From Nematostella vectensis (Eukaryota; Cnidaria; Anthozoa; Actiniaria; Edwardsiidae), in NCBI RefSeq assembly GCF_932526225.1, contig NC_064043.1:16182085-16246084 (forward strand): DNA of 64,000 nucleotides, given 5' to 3'. The notes under the pieces are model-generated. The model had not been told where the DNA came from. It searched no databases and was given only the letters and a program-made list of their open reading frames with translations. Both the position numbers and the translations under genes were made by a program. Positions within the stretch are counted from its first letter, which is position 1, and every line of letters begins with the position of its first letter. Of this stretch, positions 34,998-48,993 are shown piece after piece.

Positions 34998-37900
34998 GTC
35001 AAGCAAGCCAAAAAAAGAAAATATTGCATGTAGTCGTGGGTGGGGGTCTCCTTAGTTTACATGGCTGTAGTCACGCATTACAACGCCCCAGCGAAAGAAC
35101 GATCTATCCATCAAGTTTATCTCTTTGAGATCCTTTGTTTATATTGCCAGTTTGTTGGGAGAACGTGGCATCTCGTCAACTAGTGTACACACTGCATCTT
35201 GAGGACTAGTGGTTAATCAAAGTCAAGCACTTCAATTTCCCATACAGTCGCCAACAATTCTTGTGACTGTACCCCAGCAGGCAAGGTCACCCCAGGTGGT
35301 GTACTGTATATTGGGGAACAAAGGGAATGGGTGGCCAATGAACCCTGTCGGTTGTTCATAGAGTATTTCTTGGGCTGGGAAGTTCTTACCCTTGGTAAGT
35401 AGCTTTTCCCCTATCATTAACACATAATCTAAACATCCTATCTCAAAGATCCCAGGTACATTCGGAAAGCTAAAATCTTCAGGCTAAAAATAACAAACAT
35501 AGGCTGAGCAAATACTCCAGTCCAAACCCAGTGAGAAAAAAAAAGAGAACAAATCACTCGTTTGATTGCTTTGTTCACTGCAGTACCAGACCAGACATAA
35601 TTTACAGATGAAGATGAAGAATGAAGATGAAGAAATGATTTTTATCATTGTAACTTAATAGATTATTTTTTTTTCTATTATAATTATCGATGAGAGATAT
35701 GCTTTAAGAAGAAATAAAAGCTCCGCAAATATAAGTTTTGTATCAATAGGGCACCCTTTTAAGGCCTATTGTACAGGCTTGGCATCTTGACGCGCGATGC
35801 CACAAATATAATTGAGTTAACTAGTATGCAAGTAAACTTTTCCCCTTGTGTGATTAGCGATTTTCAGATGAAGAAACATTATAACTATAACATTAAAAAA
35901 GAAAGAATGATAACAGTAGCATCCTTCCAAGCAGTTAAGGCAGAGCAATTCACCATTCGCAGTTTTTCATTTTTTTCATTTTTCGGCCCCTGAACCCTGT
36001 CGGTTGTTCATAGAGTATTTCTTGGGCTGGGAAGTTCTTACCCTTGGTAAGTAGCTTTTCCCCTATCATTAACACATAATCTAAACATCCTATCTCAAAG
36101 ATCCCAGGTACCTTCGGAAAGCTAAAATCTTCAGGCTAAAAGTAATAAACATAGGCTGAGCAAATACTCCAGTCCAAACCCAGTGAGACAAAAAAGAGAA
36201 CAAATCAATCGTTTGATTGCTTTGTTCACTGCAGTACCAGACCAGACATAATTTACAGATGAAGATGAAGAATGAAGATGAAGAAATGATTTTTATCATT
36301 GTAACTTAATAGATTATTTATTTTTTTCTATTATAATTATCGATGAGAGATATGCTTTAAGAAGAAATAAAAGCTCCGCAAATATAAGTTTTGTATCAAT
36401 AGGGCACCCTTTTAAGGCCTATTGTACAGGCTTGGCATCTTGACGCGCGATGCCACAAATATAATTGAGTTAACTAGTATGCAAGTAAACTTTTCCCCTT
36501 GTGTGATTAGCGATTTTCAGATGAAGAAACATTATAACTATAACATTAAAAAAGAAAGAATTATAACAGTAGCATCCTTCCAAGCAGTTAAGGCAGAGCA
36601 ATTCACCATTCGCAGTTTTTCATTTTTTCATTTTTCGGCCCCTGAACCCTGTCGGTTGTTCATAGAGTATTTCTTGGGCTGGGAAGTTCTTACCCTTGGT
36701 AAGTAGCTTTTCCCCTATCATTAACACATAATCTAAACATCCTATCTCAAAGATCCCAGGTACCTTCGGAAAGCTAAAATCTTCAGGCTAAAAATAACAA
36801 ACATAGGCTGAGCAAATACTCCAGTCCAAACCCAGTGAGACAAAAAAGAGAACAAATCAATCGTTTGATTGCTTTGTTCACTGCAGTACCAGACCAGACA
36901 TAATTTACAGATGAAGATGAAGAATGAAGATGAAGAAATGATTTTTATCATTGTAACTTAATAGATTATTTATTTTTTTCTATTATAATTATCGATGAGA
37001 GATATGCTTTAAGAAGAAATAAAAGCTCGGCAAATATAAGTTTTGTATCAATAGGGCACCCTTTTAAGGCCTATTGTACAGGCTTGGCATCTTGACGCGC
37101 GATGCCACAAATATAATTGAGTTAACTAGTATGCAAGTAAACTTTTGCCCTTGTGTGATTAGCGATTTTCAGATGAAGAAACATTATAGCTATAAGATAA
37201 AAAAAGAAAGAATGATAACAACAGTAGCATCCTTCCAAGCAGTTAAGGCAGAGCAATTCACCATTCGCAGATTTTCATTTTTTTTATATCTTCTCTCAAT
37301 CAATTGATTGCTTTGTTCAGAGCAGAAAAAGACGAGACATAATTTACGAAGGATCACCCATTTATTCTCTTATCTGATTCACAAGACACGAGAAGATCAG
37401 ATGAAAAAAAGATTATATCACTATAAAACTAAAACAGAACGAATGATAACAACAGTAACATCTTCTTCGTGGCGTGTGCTACCTTATAGGAAACAGAGAA
37501 GTCCCAAGTATCTGAGAAACCATCTGCGATGTTAGTTGAAAATGAAGAACAAGGACAGAAACGAAGTTAAAGAAAAACTTAAAAACATTTGAAAATCTTT
37601 TTGAATCTCAATTAGAAATATTTAAAGAATCAGACCGTGCGCACATAGGACCCAGTCCCACCCCTGAAACTGATTTTTCAACTCACTTGCTTCTTCGTGG
37701 CGTGTGCTACCTAATAGCAAACAGAGAAGTCCCAAGTATCTGAGACTGATTTCTCGACTCTCACTTGCCTCTTCGTGGCGTGTCCTACTTTATAGCAAAC
37801 AGAGAAGTCCAAAATATCAAGCGGTACTAGACCGCTTGTTGACGTTTCTGGTCGGGACTGGATACTCCCCCGGTTAAGGCTAAGCAGGACAATCAGATTG

Positions 37901-38012
37901 TGATGCCGAAATTTTTTGACCCGAGGGACCACATGCCTGCAAACTCTTTTATGGCATCCAAGGCAGAGCACCAGATAATACTAGATGGGTGGCCAGTCTT
38001 CAGCAATACCCA
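34998..38012 (+). repeat. Unit 17, class L
   Basis: 3015 bp, start type II with GGCTGTAGTCACG, end type delta. Junctions lie at 35984 (one extra T before it) and 36636; hairpins start at 35780, 36433 and 37085. The last two segments carry GTGAGACAAAAAAG and match unit 14 at +6905 bp. Confidence 0.95.
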
Positions 38013-38695
38013 GTCAAGCAAGCCAAAAAAAGAAAATATTGCATGTAGTCGTGGGTGGGGGTCTCCTTAGTTTACATGGCTGTTGTCACGCATTACAACG
38101 CCCCAGCGAAAGAACGATCTATCCATCAAGTTTATCTCTTTGAGATCCTTTGTTTATATTGCCAGTTTGTTGGGAGAACGTGGCATCTCGTCAACTAGTG
38201 TACACACTGCATCTTGAGGACTAGTGGTTAATCAAAGTCAAGCACTTCAATTTCCCATACAGTCGCCAACAATTCTTGTGACTGTACCCCAGCAGGCAAG
38301 GTCACCCCAGGTGGTGTACTGTATATTGGGGAACAAAGGGAATGGGTGGCCAATGAACCCTGTCGGTTGTTCATAGAGTATTTCTTGGGCTGGGAAGTTC
38401 TTACCCTTGGTAAGTAGCTTTTCCCCTATCATTAACACATAATCTAAACATCCTATCTCAAAGATCCCAGGTACCTTCGGAAAGCTAAAATCTTCAGGCT
38501 AAAAATAATAAACATAGGCTGAGCAAATACTCCAGTCCAAACCCAGTGAGAAAAAAAAGAGAACAAATCACTCGTTTGATTGCTTTGTTCACTGCAGTAC
38601 CAGACCAGACATAATTTACAGATGAAGATGAAGAATGAAGATGAAGAAATGATTTTTATCATTGTAACTTGATAGATTATTTTTTTTTCTATTAT

Positions 38696-39166
38696 AATTA
38701 TCAATAAGAGAATTGTTTAAAGAAGAAATAAAAGCTCGACAAATATAAGTTTTGTATAAATAGGGCACCCTTTTAAGGCTAATGTACAGGCTTGGCATCT
38801 TGACGCGCGATGCCACAAATATAATTGAGTTAACAAGTATGCAAGTAAATTTTGCCCTTGTGTGATTAGGATTTTCAGATGAAGAAACATTATAACTATA
38901 ACATTAAAAAAGAAAGAACGATAACAACAGTAGCATCCTTCCAAGCAGTTAAGGCAGAGCAATTCACCATTCGCAGTTTTTAATTTTTTTTTTATATCTT
39001 CTCTCAATCGTTTGATTGCTTTCTTCAGAGCAGAAACAGACGAGACATAATTTACAAAGGATCACCCATTTATTCTCTTATCTGATTCACAAGACACGAG
39101 ATGATCAGATAAAAAAAAGATTTTTCTTATTAAAACTTAATAGATTATTTAATTTTTTCTATTATA
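38696..39166 (+). repeat. 470-bp internal duplication of V unit 18
   Basis: Same duplication as in unit 15, displaced by 6905 bp and nearly identical to it. Confidence 0.9.
38755..38762 (+). promoter_or_regulatory. Exact TATA box, V unit 18, first module
   Basis: TATAAATA, same context as 31850. Confidence 0.55.
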
Positions 39167-39211
39167 ATTATTGATGAAAGAATTGCTTTAAAAGGAAATA
39201 AAAGCTCGGCA

Positions 39212-39232
39212 TATATAAGCCTTGTATAAATA
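39212..39232 (+). promoter_or_regulatory. Double TATA element, V unit 18, second module
   Basis: TATATAAG then TATAAATA (39225-39232), as in unit 15. Confidence 0.55.
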
Positions 39233-40192
39233 GGGCACCCTTTTAAGGCCAATGCACAGGCTTGGCATCTTGACGCGCGATTCCACAAATATAATTGAGT
39301 TAACTAGTATGCAAGTAAACTTTTGCCCTTGTGTGATTAGCGATTTTCAGATGAAGAAACATTATAACTATAACATTAAAAAAGAAAGAATGATAACAAC
39401 GGTAACATCCTTCCAAGCAGTTAAGGCAGGGTAATTCACCATTCGCAGTTTTTTATTTTTTTATATCTTTTTTCAATCGTTTGATTGCTTTGTTATAGAG
39501 CAGAAACAGACGAGACATAATTTACAAAGGATCACCCATTTATTGTCTCTTATCTGATTCTCAAGACACGAGAAGATCAGATGAAAAAAAGATTATATAA
39601 CTATAAAATTAAAACAGAACGAATGATAACAATAGTAACATCTTCTTCGTGGCGTGTGCTACCTTATAGGAAACAGAGAAGTCCCAAGTATCTGAGAAAC
39701 CATCTGCGATGTTAGTTGAAAATGAAGAACAAGGACAGAAACGAAGTTAAAGAAAAACTTAAAAACATTTGAAAATCTTTTTGAATCTCAATTAGAAATA
39801 TTTAAAGAATCAAACCGTGCGCACATAGGACCCAGTCCCACCCCTGAAACTGATTTTTCAACTCACTTGCTTCTTCGTGGCGTGTGCTACCTAATAGCAA
39901 ACAGAGAAGTCCCAAGTATCTGAGACTGATTTCTCGACTCTCACTTGCCTCTTCGTGGCGTGTCCTACTTTATAGCAAACAGAGAAGTCCAAAATATCAA
40001 GCGGTACTAGACCGCTTGTTGACGTTTCTGGTCGGGACTGGATACTCCCCCGGTTAAGGCTAAGCAGGACAATCAGATTGTGATGCCGAAATTTTTTGAC
40101 CCGATGGACCACATGCCTGCAAACTCTTTTATGGCATCCAAGGCAGAGCACCAGATAATACTAGATGGGTGGCCAGTCTTCAGCAATACCCA

Positions 40193-41902
40193 GTCAAGCA
40201 AGCCAAAAAAAGAAAATATGGCATGTAGTCGTGGGTGGGGGTCTCCTTAGTTTACATGGCTGTTGTCACGCATTACAACGCCCCAGCAAAAGAACGATCT
40301 ATCCGTCACGTTTATCTCTTTACGATCCTTTGTTTATATTGCCAGTTTGTTGGGAGAACGTGGCATCTCCTCAACTAGTGAACACACTGCATCTCGAGGA
40401 CTAGTGGTTAATCAAAGTCAAGCACTTCAATTTCCATACAGTCGCCAACAATTCTTGTGACTGTCCCCCAGCAGGCAAGGTCACCCAAGGTGGTGTACTG
40501 TATATTGGGGAACAAGGGGAATGGGTGTCCCCTGAACCCTGTCGGTTGTTCATAGAGTATTTCTTGGGCTGGGAAATTCTTACCCTTGGTAAGTAGCTTT
40601 TCCCCTATCATTAACACATAATCTAAACATCCTATCTCAAAGATCCCAGGTACCTTCGGAAAGCTAAAATCTTAAGGCTTAAATAATAAACATAGGCTGA
40701 GCAAATACTCCAGTCCAAACCCAGTGAGAAAAAAAAAAAGAGAACAAATCACTCGTTTGATTGCTTTGTTCACTGCAGTACCAGACCAGACATAATTTAC
40801 AGATGAAGATGAAGAATGAAGATGAAGAAATGATTTTTATCATTGTAACTTAATAGATTATTTATTTTTTCTATTATAATTATCGATGAGAGATATGCTT
40901 TAAGAAGAAATAAAAGCTCGGCAAATATAAGTTTTGTATCAATAGGGCACCCTTTTAAGGCCTATTGTACAGGCTTGGCATCTTGACGCGCGATGCCACA
41001 AATATAATTGAGTTAACTAGTATGCAAGTAAACTTTTGCCCTTGTGTGATTAGCGATTTTCAGATGAAGAAACATTATAGCTATAAGATAAAAAAAGAAA
41101 GAATGATAACAACAGTAGCATCCTTCCAAGCAGTTAAGGCAGAGCAATTCACCATTCGCAGATTTTCATTTTGTTATATCTTCTCTCAATCAATTGATTG
41201 CTTTGTTTAGAGCAGAAAAAGACGAGACATAATTTACAAAGGACCACCCATTTATTCTCTTATCTGATTCACAAGACACGAGAAGATCAGATGAAAAAAA
41301 GATTATATCACTATAAAACTAAAACAGAACGAATGATAACAACAGTAACATCTTCTTCGTGGCGTGTGCTACCTTATAGGAAACAGAGAAGTCCCAAGTA
41401 TCTGAGAAACCATCTGCGATGTTAGTTGAAAATGAAGAACAAGGACAGAAACGAAGTTAAAGAAAAACTTAAAAACATTTGAAAATCTTTTTGAATCTCA
41501 ATTAGAAATATTTAAAGAATCAGACCGTGCGCACATAGGACCCAGTCCCACCCCTGAAACTGATTTTTCAACTCACTTGCTTCTTCGTGGCGTGTGCTAC
41601 CTAATAGCAAACAGAGAAGTCCCAAGTATCTGAGACTGATTTCTCGACTCTCACTTGACTCTTCGTGGCGTGTCCTACTTTATAGCAAACAGAGAAGTCC
41701 AAAATATCAAGCGGTACTAGACCGCTTGTTGACGTTTCTGGTCGGGACTGGATACTCCCCCGGTTAAGGCTAAGCAGGACAATCAGATTGTGATGCCGAA
41801 ATTTTTTGACCCGAGGGACCACATGCCTGCAAACTCTTTTATGGCATCCAAGGCAGAGCACCAAATAATACTAGATGGGTGGCCAGTCTTCAGCAATACC
41901 CA
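40193..41902 (+). repeat. Unit 19, class S, start type III
   Basis: 1710 bp, copy of unit 16 at +6905 bp, end type alpha, hairpin from 40976. It has CCCCAGCAAAAG where unit 16 has CCCCAGCGAAAG, and shares CATTTTGTTATATC in the T-rich tract. Confidence 0.95.
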
Positions 41903-44265
41903 GTCAAGCAAGCCAAAAAAAGAAAATATTGCATGTAGTCGTGGGTGGGGGTCTCCTTAGTTTACATGGCTGTAGTCACGCATTACAACGCCCCAGCGAA
42001 AGAACGATCTATCCATCAAGTTTATCTCTTTGAGATCCTTTGTTTATATTGCCAGTTTGTTGGGAGAACGTGGCATCTCGTCAACTAGTGTACACACTGC
42101 ATCTTGAGGACTAGTGGTTAATCAAAGTCAAGCACTTCAATTTCCCATACAGTCGCCAACAATTCTTGTGACTGTACCCCAGCAGGCAAGGTCACCCCAG
42201 GTGGTGTACTGTATATTGGGGAACAAAGGGAATGGGTGGCCAATGAACCCTGTCGGTTGTTCATAGAGTATTTCTTGGGCTGGGAAGTTCTTACCCTTGG
42301 TAAGTAGCTTTTCCCCTATCATTAACACATAATCTAAACATCCTATCTCAAAGATCCCAGGTACATTCGGAAAGCTAAAATCTTCAGGCTAAAAATAACA
42401 AACATAGGCTGAGCAAATACTCCAGTCCAAACCCAGTGAGAAAAAAAAAGAGAACAAATCACTCGTTTGATTGCTTTGTTCACTGCAGTACCAGACCAGA
42501 CATAATTTACAGATGAAGATGAAGAATGAAGATGAAGAAATGATTTTTATCATTGTAACTTAATAGATTATTTTTTTTTCTATTATAATTATCGATGAGA
42601 GATATGCTTTAAGAAGAAATAAAAGCTCCGCAAATATAAGTTTTGTATCAATAGGGCACCCTTTTAAGGCCTATTGTACAGGCTTGGCATCTTGACGCGC
42701 GATGCCACAAATATAATTGAGTTAACTAGTATGCAAGTAAACTTTTCCCCTTGTGTGATTAGCGATTTTCAGATGAAGAAACATTATAACTATAACATTA
42801 AAAAAGAAAGAATGATAACAGTAGCATCCTTCCAAGCAGTTAAGGCAGAGCAATTCACCATTCGCAGTTTTTCATTTTTTTCATTTTTCGGCCCCTGAAC
42901 CCTGTCGGTTGTTCATAGAGTATTTCTTGGGCTGGGAAGTTCTTACCCTTGGTAAGTAGCTTTTCCCCTATCATTAACACATAATCTAAACATCCTATCT
43001 CAAAGATCCCAGGTACCTTCGGAAAGCTAAAATCTTCAGGCTAAAAATAATAAACATAGGATGAGCAAATACTCCAGTCCAAACCCAGTGAGAAAAAAAA
43101 GAGAACAAATCAATCGTTTGATTGCTTTGTTCACTGCAGTACCAGACCAGACATAATTTACAGATGAAGATGAAGAATGAAGATGAAGAAATGATTTTTA
43201 TCATTGTAACTTAATAGTTTATTTATTTTTTTCTATTATAATTATCGATGAGAGATATGCTTTAAGAAGAAATAAAAGCTCGGCAAATATAAGTTTTGTA
43301 TCAATAGGGCACCCTTTTAAGGCCTATTGTACAGGCTTGGCATCTTGACGCGCGATGCCACAAATATAATTGAGTTAACTAGTATGCAAGTAAACTTTTG
43401 CCCTTGTGTGATTAGCGATTTTCAGATGAAGAAACATTATAGCTATAAGATAAAAAAAGAAAGAATGATAACAACAGTAGCATCCTTCCAAGCAGTTAAG
43501 GCAGAGCAATTCACCATTCGCAGATTTTCATTTTTTTTATATCTTCTCTCAATCAATTGATTGCTTTGTTCAGAGCAGAAAAAGACGAGACATAATTTAC
43601 GAAGGATCACCCATTTATTCTCTTATCTGATTCACAAGACACGAGAAGATCAGATGAAAAAAAGATTATATCACTATAAAACTAAAACAGAACGAATGAT
43701 AACAACAGTAACATCTTCTTCGTGGCGTGTGCTACCTTATAGGAAACAGAGAAGTCCCAAGTATCTGAGAAACCATCTGCGATGTTAGTTGAAAATGAAG
43801 AACAAGGACTATAACGAAGTTAAAGAAAAACTTAAAAACATTTGAAAATCTTTTTGAATCTCAATTAGAAATATTTAAAGAATCAGACCGTGCGCACATA
43901 GGACCCAGTCCCACCCCTGAAACTGATTTTTCAACTCACTTGCTTCTTCGTGGCGTGTGCTACCTAATAGCAAACAGAGAAGTCCCAAGTATCTGAGACT
44001 GATTTCTCGACTCTCACTTGCCTCTTCGTGGCGTGTCCTACTTTATAGCAAACAGAGAAGTCCAAAATATCAAGCGGTACTAGACCGCTTGTTGACGTTT
44101 CTGGTCGGGACTGGATACTCCCCCGGTTAAGGCTAAGCAGGACAATCAGATTGTGATGCCGAAATTTTTTGACCCGAGGGACCACATGCCTGCAAACTCT
44201 TTTATGGCATCCAAGGCAGAGCACCAAATAATACTAGATGGGTGGCCAGTCTTCAGCAATACCCA
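41903..44265 (+). repeat. Unit 20, class M
   Basis: 2363 bp, start type II with GGCTGTAGTCACG, end type beta. The junction is at 42889 (extra T) and hairpins start at 42685 and 43338. Markers shared with unit 21 are AATAGTTTATTT and AAGGACTATAAC. Confidence 0.95.
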
Positions 44266-46630
44266 GTCAAGCAAGCCAAAAAAAGAAAATATTGCATGTA
44301 GTCGTGGGTGGGGGTCTCCTTAGTTTACATGGCTGTTGTCACGCATTACAACGCCCCAGCGAAAGAACGATCTATCCATCAAGTTTATCTCTTTGAGATC
44401 CTTTGTTTATATTGCCAGTTTGTTGGGAGAACGTGGCATCTCGTCAACTAGTGTACACACTGCATCTTGAGGACTAGTGGTTAATCAAAGTCAAGCACTT
44501 CAATTTCCCATACAGTCGCCAACAATTCTTGTGACTGTACCCCAGCAGGCAAGGTCACCCCAGGTGGTGTACTGTATATTGGGGAACAAAGGGAATGGGT
44601 GGCCAATGAACCCTGTCGGTTGTTCATAGAGTATTTCTTGGGCTGGGAAGTTCTTACCCTTGGTAAGTAGCTTTTCCCCTATCATTAACACATAATCTAA
44701 ACATCCTATCTCAAAGATCCCAGGTACATTCGGAAAGCTAAAATCTTCAGGCTAAAAATAACAAACATAGGCTGAGCAAATACTCCAGTCCAAACCCAGT
44801 GAGAAAAAAAAAAGAGAACAAATCACTCGTTTGATTGCTTTGTTTACTGCAGTACCAGACCAGACATAATTTACAGATGAAGATGAAGAATGAAGATGAA
44901 GAAATGATTTTTATCATTGTAACTTAATAGATTATTTTTTTTTTCTATTATAATTATCGATGAGAGATATGCTTTAAGAAGAAATAAAAGCTCCGCAAAT
45001 ATAAGTTTTGTATCAATAGGGCACCCTTTTAAGGCCTATTGTACAGGCTTGGCATCTTGACGCGCGATGCCACAAATATAATTGAGTTAACTAGTATGCA
45101 AGTAAACTTTTCCCCTTGTGTGATTAGCGATTTTCAGATGAAGAAACATTATAACTATAACATTAAAAAAGAAAGAATGATAACAGTAGCATCCTTCCAA
45201 GCAGTTAAGGCAGAGCAATTCACCATTCGCAGTTTTTCATTTTTTTCATTTTTCGGCCCCTGAACCCTGTCGGTTGTTCATAGAGTATTTCTTGGGCTGG
45301 GAAGTTCTTACCCTTGGTAAGTAGCTTTTCCCCTATCATTAACACATAATCTAAACATCCTATCTCAAAGATCCCAGGTACCTTCGGAAAGCTAAAATCT
45401 TCAGGCTAAAAATAATAAACATAGGATGAGCAAATACTCCAGTCCAAACCCAGTGAGAAAAAAAAGAGAACAAATCAATCGTTTGATTGCTTTGTTCACT
45501 GCAGTACCAGACCAGACATAATTTACAGATGAAGATGAAGAATGAAGATGAAGAAATGATTTTTATCATTGTAACTTAATAGTTTATTTATTTTTTTCTA
45601 TTATAATTATCGATGAGAGATATGCTTTAAGAAGAAATAAAAGCTCGGCAAATATAAGTTTTGTATCAATAGGGCACCCTTTTAAGGCCTATTGTACAGG
45701 CTTGGCATCTTGACGCGCGATGCCACAAATATAATTGAGTTAACTAGTATGCAAGTAAACTTTTGCCCTTGTGTGATTAGCGATTTTCAGATGAAGAAAC
45801 ATTATAGCTATAAGATAAAAAAAGAAAGAATGATAACAACAGTAGCATCCTTCCAAGCAGTTAAGGCAGAGCAATTCACCATTCGCAGATTTTCATTTTT
45901 TTTATATCTTCTCTCAATCAATTGATTGCTTTGTTCAGAGCAGAAAAAGACGAGACATAATTTACGAAGGATCACCCATTTATTCTCTTATCTGATTCAC
46001 AAGACACGAGAAGATCAGATGAAAAAAAGATTATATCACTATAAAACTAAAACAGAACGAATGATAACAACAGTAACATCTTCTTCGTGGCGTGTGCTAC
46101 CTTATAGGAAACAGAGAAGTCCCAAGTATCTGAGAAACCATCTGCGATGTTAGTTGAAAATGAAGAACAAGGACTATAACAAAGTTAAAGAAAAACTTAA
46201 AAACATTTGAAAATCTTTTTGAATCTCAATTAGAAATATTTAAAGAATCAGACCGTGCGCACATAGGACCCAGTCCCACCCCTGAAACTGATTTTTCAAC
46301 TCACTTGCTTCTTCGTGGCGTGTGCTACCTAATAGCAAACAGAGAAGTCCCAAGTATCTGAGACTGATTTCTCGACTCTCACTTGCCTCTTCGTGGCGTG
46401 TCCTACTTTATAGCAAACAGAGAAGTCCAAAATATCAAGCGGTACTAGACCGCTTGTTGACGTTTCTGGTCGGGACTGGATACTCCCCCGGTTAAGGCTA
46501 AGCAGGACAATCAGATTGTGATGCCGAAATTTTTTGACCCGAGGGACCACATGCCTGCAAACTCTTTTATGGCATCCAAGGCAGAGCACCAAATAATACT
46601 AGATGGGTGGCCAGTCTTCAGCAATACCCA
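44266..46630 (+). repeat. Unit 21, class M
   Basis: 2365 bp, start type II, end type beta. The junction is at 45254 and hairpins start at 45050 and 45703. It repeats the 3' half of unit 20 at +2365 bp, with AATAGTTTATTT, plus a private AACAAAG after AAGGACTAT. Confidence 0.95.
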
Positions 46631-48993
46631 GTCAAGCAAGCCAAAAAAAGAAAATATTGCATGTAGTCGTGGGTGGGGGTCTCCTTAGTTTACATGGCTG
46701 TTGTCACGCATTACAACGCCCCAGCGAAAGAACGATCTATCCATCAAGTTTATCTCTTTGAGATCCTTTGTTTATATTGCCAGTTTGTTGGGAGAACGTG
46801 GCATCTCGTCAACTAGTGTACACACTGCATCTTGAGGACTAGTGGTTAATCAAAGTCAAGCACTTCAATTTCCCATACAGTCGCCAACAATTCTTGTGAC
46901 TGTACCCCAGCAGGCAAGGTCACCCCAGGTGGTGTACTGTATATTGGGGAACAAAGGGAATGGGTGGCCAATGAACCCTGTCGGTTGTTCATAGAGTATT
47001 TCTTGGGCTGGGAAGTTCTTACCCTTGGTAAGTAGCTTTTCCCCTATCATTAACACATAATCTAAACATCCTATCTCAAAGATCCCAGGTACCTTCGGAA
47101 AGCTAAAATCTTCAGGCTAAAAATAATAAACATAGGCTGAGCAAATACTCCAGTCCAAACCCAGTGAGAAAAAAAAAAGAGAACAAATCACTCGTTTGAT
47201 TGCTTTGTTCACTGCAGTACCAGACCAGACATAATTTAAAGATGAAGATGAAGAATGAAGATGAAGAAATGATTTTTATCATTGTAACTTAATAGATTAT
47301 TTTTTTTTCTATTATAATTATCGATGAGAGATATGCTTTAAGAAGAAATAAAAGCTCCGCAAATATAAGTTTTGTATCAATAGGGCACCCTTTTAAGGCC
47401 TATTGTACAGGCTTGGCATCTTGACGCGCGATGCCACAAATATAATTGAGTTAACTAGTATGCAAGTAAACTTTTCCCCTTGTGTGATTAGCGATTTTCA
47501 GATGAAGAAACATTATAACTATAACATTAAAAAAGAAAGAATGATAACAGTAGCATCCTTCCAAGCAGTTAAGGCAGAGCAATTCACCATTCGCAGTTTT
47601 TCATTTTTTCATTTTTCGGCCCCTGAACCCTGTCGGTTGTTCATAGAGTATTTCTTGGGCTGGGAAGTTCTTACCCTTGGTAAGTAGCTTTTCCCCTATC
47701 ATTAATACATAATCTAAACATCCTATCTCAAAGATCCCAGGTACCTTCGGAAAGCTAAAATCTTCAGGCTAAAAATAATAAACATAGGATGAACAAATAC
47801 TCCAGTCCAAACCGAGTGAGAAAAAAAAGAGAACAAATCAATCGTTTGATTGCTTTGTTCACTGCAGTACCAGACCAGACATAATTTACAGATGAAGATG
47901 AAGAATGAAGGTGAAGAAATGATTTTTATCATTGTAACTTAATAGATTATTTATTTTTTTCTATTATAATTATCGATGAGAGATATGCTTTAAGAAGAAA
48001 TAAAAGCTCGGCAAATATAAGTTTTGTATCAATAGGGCACCCTTTTAAGGCCTATTGTACAGGCTTGGCATCTTGACGCGCGATGCCACAAATATAATTG
48101 AGTTAACTAGTATGCAAGTAAACTTTTGCCCTTGTGTGATTAGCGATTTTCAGATGAAGAAACATTATAGCTATAAGATAAAAAAAGAAAGAATGATAAC
48201 AACAGTAGCATCCTTCCAAGCAGTTAAGGCAGAGCAATTCACCATTCGCAGATTTTCATTTTTTTTATATCTTCTCTCAATCAATTGATTGCTTTGTTCA
48301 GAGCAGAAAAAGACGAGACATAATTTACGAAGGATCACCCATTTATTCTCTTATCTGATTCACAAGACACGAGAAGATCAGATGAAAAAAAGATTATATC
48401 ACTATAAAACTAAAACAGAACGAATGATAACAACAGTAACATCTTCTTCGTGGCGTGTGCTACCTTATAGGAAACAGAGAAGTCCCAAGTATCTGAGAAA
48501 CCATCTGCGATGTTAGTTGAAAATGAAGAACAAGGACAGAAACGAAGTTAAAGAAAAACTTAAAAACATTTGAAAATCTTTTTGAATCTCAATTAGAAAT
48601 ATTTAAAGAATCAGACCGTGCGAACATAGGACCCAGTCCCACCCCTGAAACTGATTCTTCAACTCACTTGCTTCTTCGTGGCGTGTGCTACCTAATAGCA
48701 AAAAGAGAAGTCCCAAGTATCTGAGACTGATTTCTCGACTCTCACTTGCCTCTTCGTGGCGTGTCCTACTTTATAGCAAACAGGGAAGTCCAAAATATCA
48801 AGCGGTACTAGACCGCTTGTTGACGTTTCTGGTCGGGACTGGATACTCCCCCGGTTAAGGCTAAGCAGGACAATCAGATTGTGATGCCGAAATTTTTTGA
48901 CCCGAGGGACCACATGCCTGCAAACTCTTTTATGGCATCCAAGGCAGAGCACCAGATAATACTAGATGGGTGGCCAGTCTTCAGCAATACCCA
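46631..48993 (+). repeat. Unit 22, class M
   Basis: 2363 bp, start type II, end type gamma. The junction is at 47617 and hairpins start at 47414 and 48066. The last segment has GAAGGTGAAG and aligns with unit 13 at +20249 bp. Private changes include AATTTAAAGATG and AGCAAAAAGAGAAGTCCC in the second 54-bp motif. Confidence 0.95.

Larger units (their letters stand above)
38013..40192 (+). repeat. Unit 18, class V (exact TATA boxes)
   Basis: 2180 bp, start type II, end type delta. Near-identical copy of unit 15 at +6905 bp, with TATAAATA at 38755 and 39225 and hairpins from 38793 and 39263. One visible difference is GAATCAAACCG where unit 15 has GAATCAGACCG. Confidence 0.95.
29230..43045 (+). 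repeat. 6905-bp higher-order tandem duplication containing V units
   Basis: About 29230-36134 is repeated at about 36135-43040. Each copy runs: delta-type M/L 3' segments with GAGACAAAAAAG, a V unit, a type III S unit, and the 5' part of an M or L unit with GGCTGTAGTC. Only a few substitutions separate the two copies. Confidence 0.9.
41903..46630 (+). repeat. 2365-bp duplication of an M unit (units 20 and 21)
   Basis: Adjacent M units share AATAGTTTATTT and AAGGACTATAAC at an offset of 2365 bp. AATAGTTTATTT was seen nowhere else in the window, and AAGGACTATAAC only in unit 27. This indicates a recent single-unit duplication. Confidence 0.85.
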
